64,000 nucleotides of DNA, from assembly GCA_025602905.1 (NCBI GenBank), contig JAHLKI010000026.1, positions 351,810 to 415,809 on the forward strand, given 5' to 3'. Below are positions 12,388-21,436 of this stretch, piece by piece; position 1 is the stretch's first letter, and the number at the start of each line of letters is the position of its first letter. The stretch comes from Phlyctochytrium arcticum (taxonomy: Eukaryota > Chytridiomycota > Chytridiomycetes > Chytridiales > Chytridiaceae). The translations under genes and the position numbers were made by a program. The notes under the pieces are model-generated. The model made no database searches. It was not told the origin of the DNA and was given only the letters and a program-made list of their open reading frames with translations.

Positions 12388-13119
12388 TTAGCCTACAGGA
12401 CAGCCCAATTTAAAAACGTCCTCATTTTTGTGTGCTTTCAAATCCACGTACAAAAAGGAATAAGGCTCTTTGGTCGAAGTATCCGCAAGGCTAACAAATT
12501 CTCTCTCCGATAGGTGGCAGCGCAACTCTGGGGCAATTTTCTCATATTGCTTTGCATTTAGTCGATAAAGAATGACATTTGTGTTATTCACGCGTTGGAG
12601 TGGTGTCATCTGAAGTGTATCATGGAAAGAACATATCAAAGAGGCACCAAAATGCCTACCGCGAGAGTACAACGTATCCAACATCTCACGAATGCCAGAT
12701 GAGACATCCTCCTCCTTTTTCAACTCTTTCTTTGGGTCATTTCCACTCTGTCTTGCAAGAATCCCATAATCATCAACAACAATCAAAAGATGATTGTGTT
12801 GCTTGTCGGCTTTGTAAAGTTCTTTTTGCTTTTCGAACAATGCAAAGAGTACATGGTTGGACACTAATTGTGACATGTATACATTCTTTTTTCGTTTAAG
12901 GCTTGACCAAATAGGGTCTTCGGTGCTTGGTGAAAATATGCAGACATTGCGATAAGTATCTGCAAGTTGCTCAATGAAATTTACCTGACAAGTTGTTTTA
13001 CCAGAGCGCGAGGAGCCGACTATGGAGAGACAAAAGAACTTCTTTGGGAACCCCTCTGGGGTTTTGTCATCAATATGCACCATATTTTCTTTGGGAATCT
13101 TCACTTTGTGAATGTTCAT
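12388..13119 (-). CDS. A32-like genome-packaging ATPase (FtsK/HerA class), outer element
   Basis: 243 aa. Walker A GSSRSGKT lies near residues 35-42 and Walker B LLIVVDDYG near 115. A YSRGRHFGASLICSFHD segment follows, matching the arginine/sensor region of viral packaging ATPases of the A32 family, which pump DNA into preformed capsids. Its reading frame is intact despite decay of neighbouring genes. It is transcribed divergently from the minor capsid gene across a 55-bp AT-rich bidirectional promoter, the same arrangement as in the inner element. Sequence similarity to the inner ATPase is low apart from the motifs, indicating two distinct lineages. Confidence 0.88.
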   Translation of the reverse strand: MNIHKVKIPKENMVHIDDKTPEGFPKKFFCLSIVGSSRSGKTTCQVNFIEQLADTYRNVCIFSPSTEDPIWSSLKRKKNVYMSQLVSNHVLFALFEKQKELYKADKQHNHLLIVVDDYGILARQSGNDPKKELKKEEDVSSGIREMLDTLYSRGRHFGASLICSFHDTLQMTPLQRVNNTNVILYRLNAKQYEKIAPELRCHLSEREFVSLADTSTKEPYSFLYVDLKAHKNEDVFKLGCPVG

Positions 13120-13136
13120 GGGGTGCAGTCAATATT

Positions 13137-13169
13137 ATTCTTCTTAATTATATATTAGAAAGAAAGAAT
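13137..13169. promoter_or_regulatory. Bidirectional, near-palindromic promoter (ATPase / minor capsid, outer)
   Basis: Between the divergent starts at 13119 (-) and 13175 (+) lies ATTCTTCTT, then AATTATATATTA, then GAAAGAAAGAAT: a TATA-like core flanked by inverted pyrimidine/purine arms. The same layout occurs between the orthologous inner genes (22360-22389). Inferred promoter; no transcript data. Confidence 0.55.
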
Positions 13170-13174
13170 ATACA

Positions 13175-13924
13175 ATGTACAGAGAGTATATCCTAAATAC
13201 TGGAATCACCGGGGATGATGACAATCCTACCTTTTCTATCCAACCTCCTCAAGTCATTTACGCCTTTCGAGTTATTTCTGTGAATTTTATTCAGAATTGG
13301 GATTCATCCAATACGACAAACAACAAGATTATGTTTGCGGAAGCCGGTGATTCCTCACCTAGAACGGCGACAATTCCGACGGGAACTTATCATTCTTCTT
13401 CTATCACCGGAGCGGTTGCTGCTGCATTGACCGCAGTAGGGACACAAACCTATACGTGTGCATATAATGAAGTTACTCGTCGTTTAATCATCGCAACAAC
13501 CGGCGCAAAACAGTTCAAGATTTTAGGCGGGTCAAGAGGTTCAACTTCATTTTTACAACTTGGAATCATGAAAGGTTCAGAAACAGGATTTGGTACAAGT
13601 TTCACAATGGCGAATCCGCTCAATCTTTCCGCAAGTCAACCAATCCTACTTTCGTCGCGAACTTTGCAAACTGGAAACGGTATCACGTATGTTTCCGGAA
13701 TCAATAGTGATATGAATGTTCTGGCTTGTATATCGCCTGATAACTATAATGATGTTGTTTCATGGACAAATCCAAGTGATAAAATGTTTTCAACGAGCGG
13801 TGAGATTTCTCTAAATACAATCGACATTCAACTCGTGGATTCAGCAACTTTGCAACAATTGCGAACCTCTGCCCCAATAGTTGTCATTATTGGAGTTTTT
13901 GATGACCCTTCAGATATCGTTTGA
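13175..13924 (+). CDS. Putative minor capsid (penton-type) protein, outer element
   Basis: 249 aa. Homologous by eye to the inner protein at 21633-22352: both share VISVNFIQ(N/D)..., a TNN.I.F.E.G segment, a TIPTG(T/N)Y motif, YNEVTRRL and a C-terminal IQLVDS. This pattern (PxGxY followed by a repeated beta-strand YN..TRR.T) is seen in minor capsid/penton candidates of Polinton-like viruses and lies beside the ATPase and MCP as expected. Single jelly-roll fold is inferred, not shown. Intact frame. Confidence 0.6.
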   Translation: MYREYILNTGITGDDDNPTFSIQPPQVIYAFRVISVNFIQNWDSSNTTNNKIMFAEAGDSSPRTATIPTGTYHSSSITGAVAAALTAVGTQTYTCAYNEVTRRLIIATTGAKQFKILGGSRGSTSFLQLGIMKGSETGFGTSFTMANPLNLSASQPILLSSRTLQTGNGITYVSGINSDMNVLACISPDNYNDVVSWTNPSDKMFSTSGEISLNTIDIQLVDSATLQQLRTSAPIVVIIGVFDDPSDIV

Positions 13925-13991
13925 ATACGCGAACTCGAAGCGCATATATTGCATCTTAATTTTTTTTTCTCGACACTTTAGCAGAAACTAA

Positions 13992-14390
13992 ATGTCTTCA
14001 GGATTCGCAAACGATAATTCAGCAACAGATGTTTCCGTACCGGAACCAGTACACTCATCTGAACAATGTGTGCACACCACTTCAGAATCCTCCGTAGCCT
14101 CCGTAGCCTCTGGAGGGTTACAGCAAAACGAGAACGGAACCCCACAAAAAAGAAAGATGAGTGCAAAGCAGAAAGCGGCTCTAGATGCAGCCCGAGAAAA
14201 ACGAACAGCCCGTCTTCGGATGTTGTCAGAAGAGAAGAAAATTGAAGATGAAAAGAAGAGATTAGAAGAAGCAAAGAAACTATTAGATGCAGAGAAGGAG
14301 AAAAAAAGATTTGAACGTGAAGCCAAGAAAACGCCCGCTGTCGTGAAGTGCGATGGGCTTAGCCTTGAATTCGATTTGGGATGGTCGTGA
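13992..14390 (+). CDS. Basic coiled-coil virion-associated protein, outer element
   Basis: 132 aa. A Ser/Thr-rich N-terminus contains the dispersed repeat (SSVASVASGG), followed by KRKMSAKQKAALDAAREKR and a charged coiled coil rich in Glu-Lys heptads up to about residue 110. The inner element has the counterpart at 20928-21410 with the matching KKRQMSEKQKEALRKAQESR motif, also next to the MCP/minor capsid cluster. Function unknown; a DNA-condensing or core protein is plausible from charge and position. Confidence 0.6.
   Translation: MSSGFANDNSATDVSVPEPVHSSEQCVHTTSESSVASVASGGLQQNENGTPQKRKMSAKQKAALDAAREKRTARLRMLSEEKKIEDEKKRLEEAKKLLDAEKEKKRFEREAKKTPAVVKCDGLSLEFDLGWS
14088..14117. repeat. Short dispersed CCTCCGGAGGCT-type repeat (in gene)
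   Basis: CCTCCGTAGCCTCC then GTAGCCTCTGGAGGG, in frame inside the coiled-coil protein gene. One of at least seven related copies in the window. Confidence 0.55.
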
Positions 14391-14571
14391 CTCATTGGCA
14401 AGGAATACGTTGCGCAGCATCCCGAGGGAACTGTGGAGGGGAGAAACCTGGGGTGAAACCGAGGGATGAGAGGGTATAAGAAGAGTGGGGAAGGAATTTG
14501 TTCTTGTTTGTTTTTTAGCCTTGTATATATCAATAAAAATTGAGTAAAAAACCCACACAGAAGACCTTTTA

Positions 14572-14826
14572 TTGATCAAACACTACTACAGAAACGCGAG
14601 AAGGCAGCATCACCGGCTGACTCCTCACCTCGACCCTACTTACCACCACAACGCTCGCGCTCCTACTCGACAAGCGGAACCACCCAAGAAACCGATACGT
14701 ACTCCTCGGGTAAGAGATGACGAACCTGCAGCAATTCTACCAAAATCAGCACCAAATCAGACCTATGTTGAATTTGATACTTTGGAAGGTAGAAATCCAT
14801 ATGATATTATTTTTGGTCGGAAATAA
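14572..14826 (+). pseudogene. Small basic protein without an ATG, outer element
   Basis: An open frame of about 84 codons just upstream of the MCP, rich in His, Arg and Pro, ending DTLEGRNPYDIIFGRK. It contains no ATG; the frame opens after a stop at TTG, so the start has been lost or is supplied by splicing. A TATA-like TATATATC lies about 50 bases upstream. No family recognised. Confidence 0.35.
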
Positions 14827-14873
14827 GCAAGTTGAATATTTTTTTTTGGTTGACATTCAATAAGAAAACTCGA

Positions 14874-16120
14874 ATGTCAATTAATACAGAAGTTTCTGGT
14901 AGCGCATTTCCAATTATTCCATCCAATTGGATATATCAAAGCAATGCATTTGCGATGCATTCTGATGCGTTAAGTGAAAATGTTGCTGTATTTCGTCCCA
15001 TTAAAGATAGATTTGATTCACGGTCAGCCGGTTCGCCCGTCAAGATAGTTATCGATTCACCTTCATCATTCCTTCGTCCACAAAGGTCTTACCTTTCTTG
15101 CCGAGTTACTCACTATAATGCAGATGGCACGGTCAATACCGGTATTACATCTTCTGATGTTGGACTAATGGCACATTTCAAGAGTGTATCATTGCGTGTT
15201 TCTGGAAAGATTGCTGAAGAATATCCGGACTATCCCGAGCATTTGTCCCAACAATACACTTATGAAAGTGTTGCACGAAAAAAGTACCTCCGTCAATTAG
15301 AAGGCACGGGAGATACGGATGCAATTAAGAATGCTTCAGGTTCAGCAGTTGTAAGGCATCATTTGCGATTTGGATTGCTGAATAATGTGAATGGAAATCC
15401 AATTCCTCTTTGCTTACTCCCCAATCAAGCAATTGATTTCACGGCGACATTGAACTCTCCTCAACAAGCCGTTACCAATGCCCCAAACGGCGGCTATTTT
15501 GTGGTAGAAGATGTACGGATGGTTTGCCAATTGGTTACCCCATCAGGTGAATTCCTTTCGGCTGCCTGGGACGGAATTCGAAAAGGACGCTATCTTGAGT
15601 TGGATTATGTCCAAGGAGTCCAAACGACCAATCCATGCAGTGGTTCCAGTCAAAACAATTTTATTTTGCCTTTATCGAACTCACGAATTGTTGGGGTTAT
15701 GAACAGATTCCGTGACGATGCCAAATACGGCACAACAACGGGCGATAAAAGTTTGATTTATGACAAAGCCAACTTGGTTTCATGGAGGTATCAAATTGGT
15801 CAATACCGTCTCCCTTTAACTGAAGATTTTAAGGTTGAGGATGCTATTATCTCGGTGCTCTTTCAATGAGTGACTCTGAAAATTATGAAAGTGAAGACGT
15901 TGATTTCGCCAACTTTGATTCAAAGCGTTTCACAATGCGATATTCTTGGCAATCCGCCGACGAAAGCGTCAGCAGTGCTTTGAATCTTGTCGGGACGGAG
16001 GGTAACATGAGATTGATTACAACTCATTCTAATCCTCCACCTTCAACAAACGTTTCACTTATCACAACTGTATTTAACCATAGGACTCTCATGATAGGGA
16101 ACACTGTGGATATTATTTGA
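14874..16120 (+). pseudogene. Major capsid protein (double jelly-roll type), outer element, split by a frameshift
   Basis: Two abutting frames make up the gene: 14874-15869 (331 aa) and 15866-16120 (84 aa), overlapping through ATGA. Their sum, 415 aa, equals the intact inner MCP (416 aa), and the second frame supplies the missing C-terminus: RYSWQSADESVSSALNL aligns with AFQSLEEGVPAALNF, and TVDII with LVDVI at the end. Other shared stretches are the N-terminal SNWIYQSN / RNWLINSN and EYPDYPEHLSQQYTY / EIPNYPHYLTHNYKY. Polinton-like MCPs form the pseudo-hexagonal capsomers. The break is either a single-base mutation or a reinitiation/frameshift site; decay of neighbouring genes favours mutation. 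Confidence 0.75.
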
Positions 16121-17968
16121 ACCTCTCTCGCGGCGCCCGACCAGGCTTTGTAAATGTTGTATGTTTTTATGATGATTATAATCACAAAAATATATATGAT
16201 GAGAATCTAAATCTAGAACGGGCAACGCTGGCAATCTCTCCGTAGCCTCCGTAATTTCGCTAGCGTTGCACCAACCACAGTTTGGAAGGGCACTAGGATT
16301 TCGTTTCTTTAGATACCCTTTGTTTGAACGTCTATCAGGTTCTTTGTAATTGGGTCGAGTTAAAGGATTGAAGCGGGCAGAACGTCTGGGCTGGGATTTT
16401 CGCCTTAATGATGTAGCCGGATTTGGGACTTGTCCCGAGGATTGTGCAGATGAAACTGTTGAAATAATTGGCGCTGGGGCTGTGGCTGTCGGTGATGGCG
16501 TTCGCGTGCGTTGTGTTGAGCCTACTCTTGGCGTTGGACTTGGTAGCAAGGGCGGAGGATAATTAGGCGGAATAACTACCTGTAGATTAAGCAAACCTCT
16601 TCTTATCGCCAAAGAAGTTCGCATGACCTTTGGATCTTGACCCCCGAGAGGTCGTCGACGGGAATTCGGTGGAGGAGAAGGAGGAGGTGGTTGACGCGGA
16701 GATGGAGGAGATGGCGGCTGTGATTTGGGTTTATGAGTCGGAACAAATGGTGCTCCCAGTACCTTCAATCGTTGTTCTGCCTCATACTCATCCTCAACAA
16801 CTTCTTTGTTCCCCTTGTAATTTGGAGTCTGTTCACCGAAAAGTGAAATTATACTAGGTGCATTAAGTAAGTGCATACGTGTTTGCAACTCATTTTCACT
16901 ATTTTCCTTGGGAATTCTTGGAAACCTGCGTTTTAAGTCATCGCTTGATGTTCCAATACTGCGACTTGGTGGTCTTGTTGGTAAATCGTCACTTGATGTT
17001 CCAATGTTACGATTTTGGGGCTTACTTGAAATTCCAATGCTGCGTTTTTGTGGTTTGCTTGACGTTCCAATACTGCGGCTTTGGGGCTTACCTGATGCAG
17101 TTAAATCGGTGTTAGACGTCCCAATACTGCGACTTTCGGGCTTACTTGGTGGTTCGTATGGAGTTGATGCGAGTTCATCCTTACTTTCTTCCAACGGAGA
17201 GAAAAACTTATCACTCTGTGGGCTCAATATTTTGAATTCAGTAGGAGACGGATACTTGACGTCTCTCAAGGGCGAATATCTAAAATCCTTTGTCATGCTG
17301 TCCGCCGGAAATTGAATAGGACTGATATCTCTACTTTTGATTTCGACCTTGTTTGTAGAACCTATTCTCCCGACTTCGGTTGATGTTTGTGCTCCTTTGT
17401 CGGTCAAGTTGACTGTATGATTCTGACCTAAAATAGTGTTCTTTTCCACCACATTGGCTTTATCAGGATTTCGAGAATCAGTAGGACGTTCAACAACCTT
17501 TGTTTGGTCTCCAAGTTGTTGATTAGTTTGTTGCCGGATGTAGCCCGGCTGATGATATATATTTGCAGTCCCATCAGAATTTGTTTGAACTCCAATTGAC
17601 CTAGGCATCACGATTTTCCTACCTCTCCTTGGCAACAGATTGCCTTCATCCAGTTCGTCAAAGTATAATTGATGAGCCTTCTCCTTCTCCACAGCCAAAA
17701 ACGCTTCTACAGCATCCTTTTCAACTTTGGTCACATATTCTAGTTCAGTGAACCTGGGATTTTGCACATACTTTAAATCTGTCGTTACTGAAGTAACTTG
17801 TCCTTTCGGTATAAAAAACGGTTCGCGCATTTGCCGATTGTAAGTTTCGCCAGGTTTCGACGCGATAAATCCATACTGGCGCGATTGGATATTGGGAATG
17901 GATGGTTCATACGAGGTCAATGGACTCTTTGTCGGTAGTGCCAAACTTTCATTGAAAACAGCCGTCAT
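16055..17968 (-). CDS. Pro/Ser-rich virion-associated protein with SIGTSS repeats, outer element
   Basis: 637 aa, unknown function. The first 130 residues look folded; the remainder is low-complexity. Around residues 275-350 there are tandem units of the form KPQ.RSIGTSS, and around 430-460 a polyproline tract. The C-terminus contains NASEITEATE, encoded by the dispersed short repeat. The inner element has a positional equivalent at 23452-24957, also Pro-rich and divergent from a ~100-aa basic helical protein. Its 3' end overlaps the MCP 3' end by 66 bases on the opposite strand. Possibly a scaffold or minor virion protein. Confidence 0.6.
   Translation of the reverse strand: MTAVFNESLALPTKSPLTSYEPSIPNIQSRQYGFIASKPGETYNRQMREPFFIPKGQVTSVTTDLKYVQNPRFTELEYVTKVEKDAVEAFLAVEKEKAHQLYFDELDEGNLLPRRGRKIVMPRSIGVQTNSDGTANIYHQPGYIRQQTNQQLGDQTKVVERPTDSRNPDKANVVEKNTILGQNHTVNLTDKGAQTSTEVGRIGSTNKVEIKSRDISPIQFPADSMTKDFRYSPLRDVKYPSPTEFKILSPQSDKFFSPLEESKDELASTPYEPPSKPESRSIGTSNTDLTASGKPQSRSIGTSSKPQKRSIGISSKPQNRNIGTSSDDLPTRPPSRSIGTSSDDLKRRFPRIPKENSENELQTRMHLLNAPSIISLFGEQTPNYKGNKEVVEDEYEAEQRLKVLGAPFVPTHKPKSQPPSPPSPRQPPPPSPPPNSRRRPLGGQDPKVMRTSLAIRRGLLNLQVVIPPNYPPPLLPSPTPRVGSTQRTRTPSPTATAPAPIISTVSSAQSSGQVPNPATSLRRKSQPRRSARFNPLTRPNYKEPDRRSNKGYLKKRNPSALPNCGWCNASEITEATERLPALPVLDLDSHHIYFCDYNHHKNIQHLQSLVGRRERGSNNIHSVPYHESPMVKYSCDK
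16235..16265. repeat. Short dispersed CCTCCGGAGGCT-type repeat (in gene)
   Basis: CTCTCCGTAGCCTCCGTAA, diverged copy, inside the minus-strand 637-aa gene where it encodes ASEITEATE. Confidence 0.45.
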
Positions 17969-18016
17969 TTGGGTTTTCTTCTATATACTGCTTATAAGAA
18001 ACCTAGAAAAGAAATC
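17969..18016. promoter_or_regulatory. Bidirectional promoter region, outer element
   Basis: 48 bases separate the divergent starts at 17968 (-) and 18017 (+). They contain TTTTCTTCTATATACTG and CCTAGAAAAGAAATC just before the ATG, the same pyrimidine arm / TATA core / AGAAAAGAAA arm arrangement as at 13137, 22360 and 23396. Confidence 0.5.
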
Positions 18017-18313
18017 ATGTCAAATTTCTTTCAGAAAGTAAGAACAAAAGCAAATACATTTTACAAAAACCTACCCCAGAATGTACAGAAAGCACGAACT
18101 TTTTTTGGTGATGCAGTTAAAACGGCTGGAAAAGCCAACAGGTTTATTCAACATGTAAACAAAGGAGTTCAGCAAGATACCCTGTTTAATGACAAAATCA
18201 AGGGAAAAGTTCAAGAAGCCAGCGATTTTGCTGATTTAGGATTGCGTAAAATTGAAGATATACACACCAAGGGTGATAAGTTTGCAGCGCACGTATCATC
18301 CTTTGGACAGTGA
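18017..18313 (+). CDS. Small basic helical protein, outer element
   Basis: 98 aa from ATG 18017 (preceded by GAAATC; an in-frame upstream extension to 17969 has no support). Shared with the inner protein at 23090-23395: N-terminal S(N/F)FF..(V/G)K, a KAR.F..(D/Q)AV motif, (N/G)KGVQQ/VNQS, LFN(D/E)KI(K/R)GK and a SDLH/EDIHTK segment. Predicted all-helical. In both elements it is divergent from the Pro-rich gene, so the pair is a conserved module. Function unknown. Confidence 0.6.
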   Translation: MSNFFQKVRTKANTFYKNLPQNVQKARTFFGDAVKTAGKANRFIQHVNKGVQQDTLFNDKIKGKVQEASDFADLGLRKIEDIHTKGDKFAAHVSSFGQ

Positions 18314-18455
18314 CCTTAAAGATTTTATGACCGCATATATTTTTTAACCAATGGAGAAACTATACCACATACAGTGCTATGAGATTTTAACAAACTTTTG
18401 CTAACAACGACTATACTAAAAACAATGCTATGAACAAAGTGCGATAATTGCGGTC

Positions 18456-18513
18456 TTAATTTTCCTCCGAATCTTCGACGAATTCTTCAGAAAGGTTTTG
18501 CACCGGCGGTAAC
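18456..18513 (-). pseudogene. Severed 3' tail of the outer-element gene interrupted by the inner element
   Basis: This minus-strand stub carries an acidic Glu-rich tail of about 18 codons ending in TAA (18456-18458). It continues, in frame across a single GTAAC, the gene at 43652-44162: the two pieces total 564 bases (188 codons including stop). It is therefore the displaced end of that gene. Confidence 0.85.
18509..18513. repeat. Target-site duplication GTAAC (left)
   Basis: GTAAC immediately precedes the inner element tip TGCTACGG and is repeated directly after the other tip at 43652-43656. Confidence 0.9.
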
Positions 18514-18576
18514 TGCTACGGTGCATATGACCCTAATTCCCTCTTAGAGGGAATTAGGGTCATATGCACCGTAGCA
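18514..18576. repeat. 63-bp perfect terminal palindrome (left tip)
   Basis: Two 31-base arms, 18514-18544 and 18546-18576, are exact reverse complements around a single central base. The arm begins TGCTACGGTGCATATGACCC. It can fold into a near-perfect hairpin, like hairpin telomeres or parvoviral termini. Confidence 0.93.
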
Positions 18577-18768
18577 GTGACTGGGTTCCTATATAGATTT
18601 GACCTGGTCAAGCGCTTAAGATGCCGCCCGAGCTAATAGTATAGATACATAGTTATATGGTTACATAATACAGATCTATCCTATTAATAGAACTTTGACC
18701 AGATCCTGACCAGATCCAAGATCGAGTCAAATCCGAGGGCAACCGCCCATCTTGCCTTGAATCTCACA

Positions 18769-19107
18769 CTAATCTATCTGTATCACTTCTGACTCTATGA
18801 CGTCATCCGCCGTCTCTATTATATCGATATTCCGAACCCACACTTCGTTCGTCGTCAGATACAACTCTCTGACTTCCTCTGGCATATTCGTCACGTCCAC
18901 GCGGCGGGATGTCAAGATCTTGAACTTTAGCTTCTTCAAAATTGTCCCTCGCTTGATTTGATGGCTTGTTATATTCCGCAGCTTCATTGTCTTCTTGATT
19001 GTCGCAAGTAAATCACTATGTTCCTTTATCAACTTGGTTGCTTTCTGAAACTCTTCCGATTGATCCAAGTCTATCAGACGTTCCATCTTCTTCTCCAGGT
19101 AATCCAT
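18769..19107 (-). CDS. 112-aa protein encoded in the left TIR
   Basis: Identical to the gene at 43058-43396 because it lies wholly in the inverted repeat. The N-terminal half is helical and charged (EKKMERLIDLDQ, EHSDLLATIKKTMK), the C-terminal half mixed alpha/beta with an acidic end. A TATATAAAG box (on the minus strand) sits about 70 bases upstream of the ATG. Transcription runs outward, toward the element tip. No family recognised; two copies per genome and position next to the termini suggest an early gene or one acting at the ends. Confidence 0.65.
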   Translation of the reverse strand: MDYLEKKMERLIDLDQSEEFQKATKLIKEHSDLLATIKKTMKLRNITSHQIKRGTILKKLKFKILTSRRVDVTNMPEEVRELYLTTNEVWVRNIDIIETADDVIESEVIQID

Positions 19108-19648
19108 TGATGCTCTTTGATGCTATTTGGCGCTAACTTGATTCTAACTGAGGATATCTGAGGCAGGACCGTCGCTTTATATACTCGTGATTGTATCTAT
19201 ACCTTTTCTTTCTATGGATCGGAAAGACTCTCTTGCTCCTTCATTGCCGCTTATTCGCCCCGAGGTCCCATGCTACATGTCGCCACTTGTCGCTACTTGT
19301 CGCTACACTTTTAGCAAAAAAGGAAAAAATACCACAAACGTAATAAACGTTTAAGTGTACTTTACGTTTATGGAAAAATTTCCTTTTTTCAAATTGCTGA
19401 ATATGATGAAGTGTGTGGAAAACGTGATTAGATGACCCTCACCGCATCAAAACGCAACGGGAATGAAATATCCCGCCCGGGACACTTTTCAGGATCTATC
19501 CGTATTGAGATGATACCTCTTGCATGATTCTTTAGCTATTCTTTATGATTCTATAATTGATTCTTTATGATTCTTTAGCTATTCGTACATTGCATTATAT
19601 GAAGCTTTTATGTTACAAAGTCTTTTTCGAATATATTCAATTGTTCAT

Positions 19649-20899
19649 CTAGATTACATCAACCAAGTCTGAAACACTGAGGGTAACGTTCTCTTGGTAT
19701 GTCAACAACAAGCGACAGTTGCTACTAGGTTTGTTATTAGGATCGTGTTCTGTAGTGAGTTTGAATACTGCATCTGTACCAGTAAAGTTCAATGCAGCCG
19801 GAACACCTTCTTCTAGAGATTGGAAAGCCCACCCTGCACTAAAGTATTTGTTGTTATAATCAGCCAAACTAGGAAGTGACAATTCACCCATAGAGTAAAA
19901 GTCATTCTGCTGCAATTGAGTGACCAATAGAGTCTGAGGATTCGTTAGTGAATTCTGGAAGCCTCTGCCTGTATTATTCGGAATAACAATACCACCGATA
20001 TTCATCCACCACTGGCGCAAGCCCTTCGAAGAACTAATGGCGTTCTTGTCCTTGGAAAGATCTTGCATTTGGTCGTCGTCAATCCATGAGAAATCAATAG
20101 ATCGTAAAGAGCGTACACCAGAAAAGTTTGTAGAGTAGATTTGTCGACTAGCACCGTTGCAATTAATTTCAACTTGAGTCGTTCGGACGTAATCGTAATT
20201 GATTGCTTTGCCAGCATCAATCGACTTCTCCACTTGGAATACGTATTCAGGAGGAGGAGTAACACAAGGGACCAAGAATTCAACGTTTCTGAATATAACT
20301 TCATCAACTGTATCATTCAAGTAAAACTGTTTGGGATCGACTATAGTCAAGTATATATCAATATTCTGCGAGGGATGCGCCCATATATGGAGGGGTCGTT
20401 CGTCATCACAGTGGAAAAATCCTATCGGCATGTGACTAGTGTAAGATACAGTAGGTGATGATTCAAATATATTCGTTGCGCCATAGCCGTTCATACTTCG
20501 AATCGTTTTCTTCAACGTTTCAGGAATATACTTGTAGTTGTGAGTTAGATAATGAGGATAGTTGGGAATTTCCTGAATAACCTTGTTACCAATTTGAACA
20601 CGCACACTTTGAATAAGACCATCGAGCCCCAATTCGGTATTCACAATACTATTCCCTGAAACGGGAACACCGTTTTTCATGGCAGTTACGTCAAATGAAA
20701 GAAGCAACTTTTGCAATATCAAGGATCGAGAAGAATCATTTAAGGTAATCTTGATAGGGGTAGTTGTTCGCGTTTTCGACGTGAATACATCTTGGCCTAA
20801 TGGATTGAAAAACAACCAAGATTCACCACGAGGGTCAGAATAGGGCTTACTATAGCGATTCGAATTAATTAGCCAGTTGCGCGGAATATTTTCAGACAT
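19649..20899 (-). CDS. Major capsid protein (double jelly-roll type), inner element
   Basis: 416 aa, intact. N-terminal SENIPRNWLINSNRYSKPY leads into beta-rich sequence with QSVRVQIGNKVIQEIPNYPHYL, DIYLTIVDPKQFY, NVEFLVPCVTPPP and a C-terminal SAGWAFQSLEEGVPAALNF block ending VSDLVDVI. Motifs and length match the outer MCP and Polinton-like virus MCPs, which form the capsid shell. It is first in a minus-strand run MCP, coiled-coil protein, 56-aa protein, minor capsid protein. A TATATATTC lies about 25 bases upstream of the ATG. Confidence 0.8.
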   Translation of the reverse strand: MSENIPRNWLINSNRYSKPYSDPRGESWLFFNPLGQDVFTSKTRTTTPIKITLNDSSRSLILQKLLLSFDVTAMKNGVPVSGNSIVNTELGLDGLIQSVRVQIGNKVIQEIPNYPHYLTHNYKYIPETLKKTIRSMNGYGATNIFESSPTVSYTSHMPIGFFHCDDERPLHIWAHPSQNIDIYLTIVDPKQFYLNDTVDEVIFRNVEFLVPCVTPPPEYVFQVEKSIDAGKAINYDYVRTTQVEINCNGASRQIYSTNFSGVRSLRSIDFSWIDDDQMQDLSKDKNAISSSKGLRQWWMNIGGIVIPNNTGRGFQNSLTNPQTLLVTQLQQNDFYSMGELSLPSLADYNNKYFSAGWAFQSLEEGVPAALNFTGTDAVFKLTTEHDPNNKPSSNCRLLLTYQENVTLSVSDLVDVI

Positions 20900-20927
20900 G
20901 GTTTACTTAATGAATATATAAAAAAAA

Positions 20928-21410
20928 TCAATACCCGAATATTCCGCCAAAGTTTTCTTCTTCAACTACTTTTTTTTCCACTTGTTTAGTTTTTTCAACT
21001 TGTTGTTTCTTTTGGGGCTTTGGTTTGACTTGCGTATTCTTCTGTTCTCTCAATTGTTTCTTTTGTAACCTTTCGAGACGTTTCTGTTCTTTTTCTTGTC
21101 GTTTACGTTCTTCTAATTGATTCACCAAGTTGTAGGCCTCTTCAATTTTCCTCTGGTATTCCAATTGTTCCCTTTCTTCATCACGTTGTTTCTGCATAGT
21201 ATTCAATTGAATCTTCCTCGACTCTTGCGCTTTGCGTAGAGCTTCCTTTTGCTTCTCAGACATCTGCCTCTTTTTCTTGGGTGCTTCTTCAATTACAGTA
21301 GCTGTTGGTTCTTCTTCTTGTTGTACTGCTTCCCGTACAGGTTCTTGTACAACATCTTGTACCGGACTAGTTTCTTGTGGTTCAAGTAAAGCGTCTTCTT
21401 CAGTATTCAT
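20928..21410 (-). CDS. Basic coiled-coil virion-associated protein, inner element
   Basis: 160 aa. The acidic N-terminus is followed by KKKRQMSEKQKEALRKAQES, long Glu/Lys/Arg coiled coils (residues about 65-125), a Lys/Gln-rich tail and a terminal GGIFGY. The MSxKQKxAL motif is shared with the outer protein at 13992-14390. Charge and location inside the structural cluster suggest a core or DNA-binding virion protein; the C-terminal GGIFGY could be a capsid-binding peptide (inference). Confidence 0.6.
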   Translation of the reverse strand: MNTEEDALLEPQETSPVQDVVQEPVREAVQQEEEPTATVIEEAPKKKRQMSEKQKEALRKAQESRKIQLNTMQKQRDEEREQLEYQRKIEEAYNLVNQLEERKRQEKEQKRLERLQKKQLREQKNTQVKPKPQKKQQVEKTKQVEKKVVEEENFGGIFGY

Positions 21411-21436
21411 TTTATCATGTACAAAACAAAAAAAAA

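Larger units (their letters stand above)
18514..19498. repeat. Left terminal inverted repeat of the inner element (985 bp)
   Basis: It matches the reverse complement of 42667-43651 over its full length without gaps as far as I can read; the match ends at AGGATCTA. It includes the terminal palindrome and a complete 112-aa gene. Confidence 0.92.

Noticed and set aside
13988..14579. Minus-strand Phe/Ser-rich ORFs opposite the coiled-coil gene
   Set aside because: They are complements of the Glu/Lys-rich codons of the plus-strand gene, which has a homologue in the inner element.
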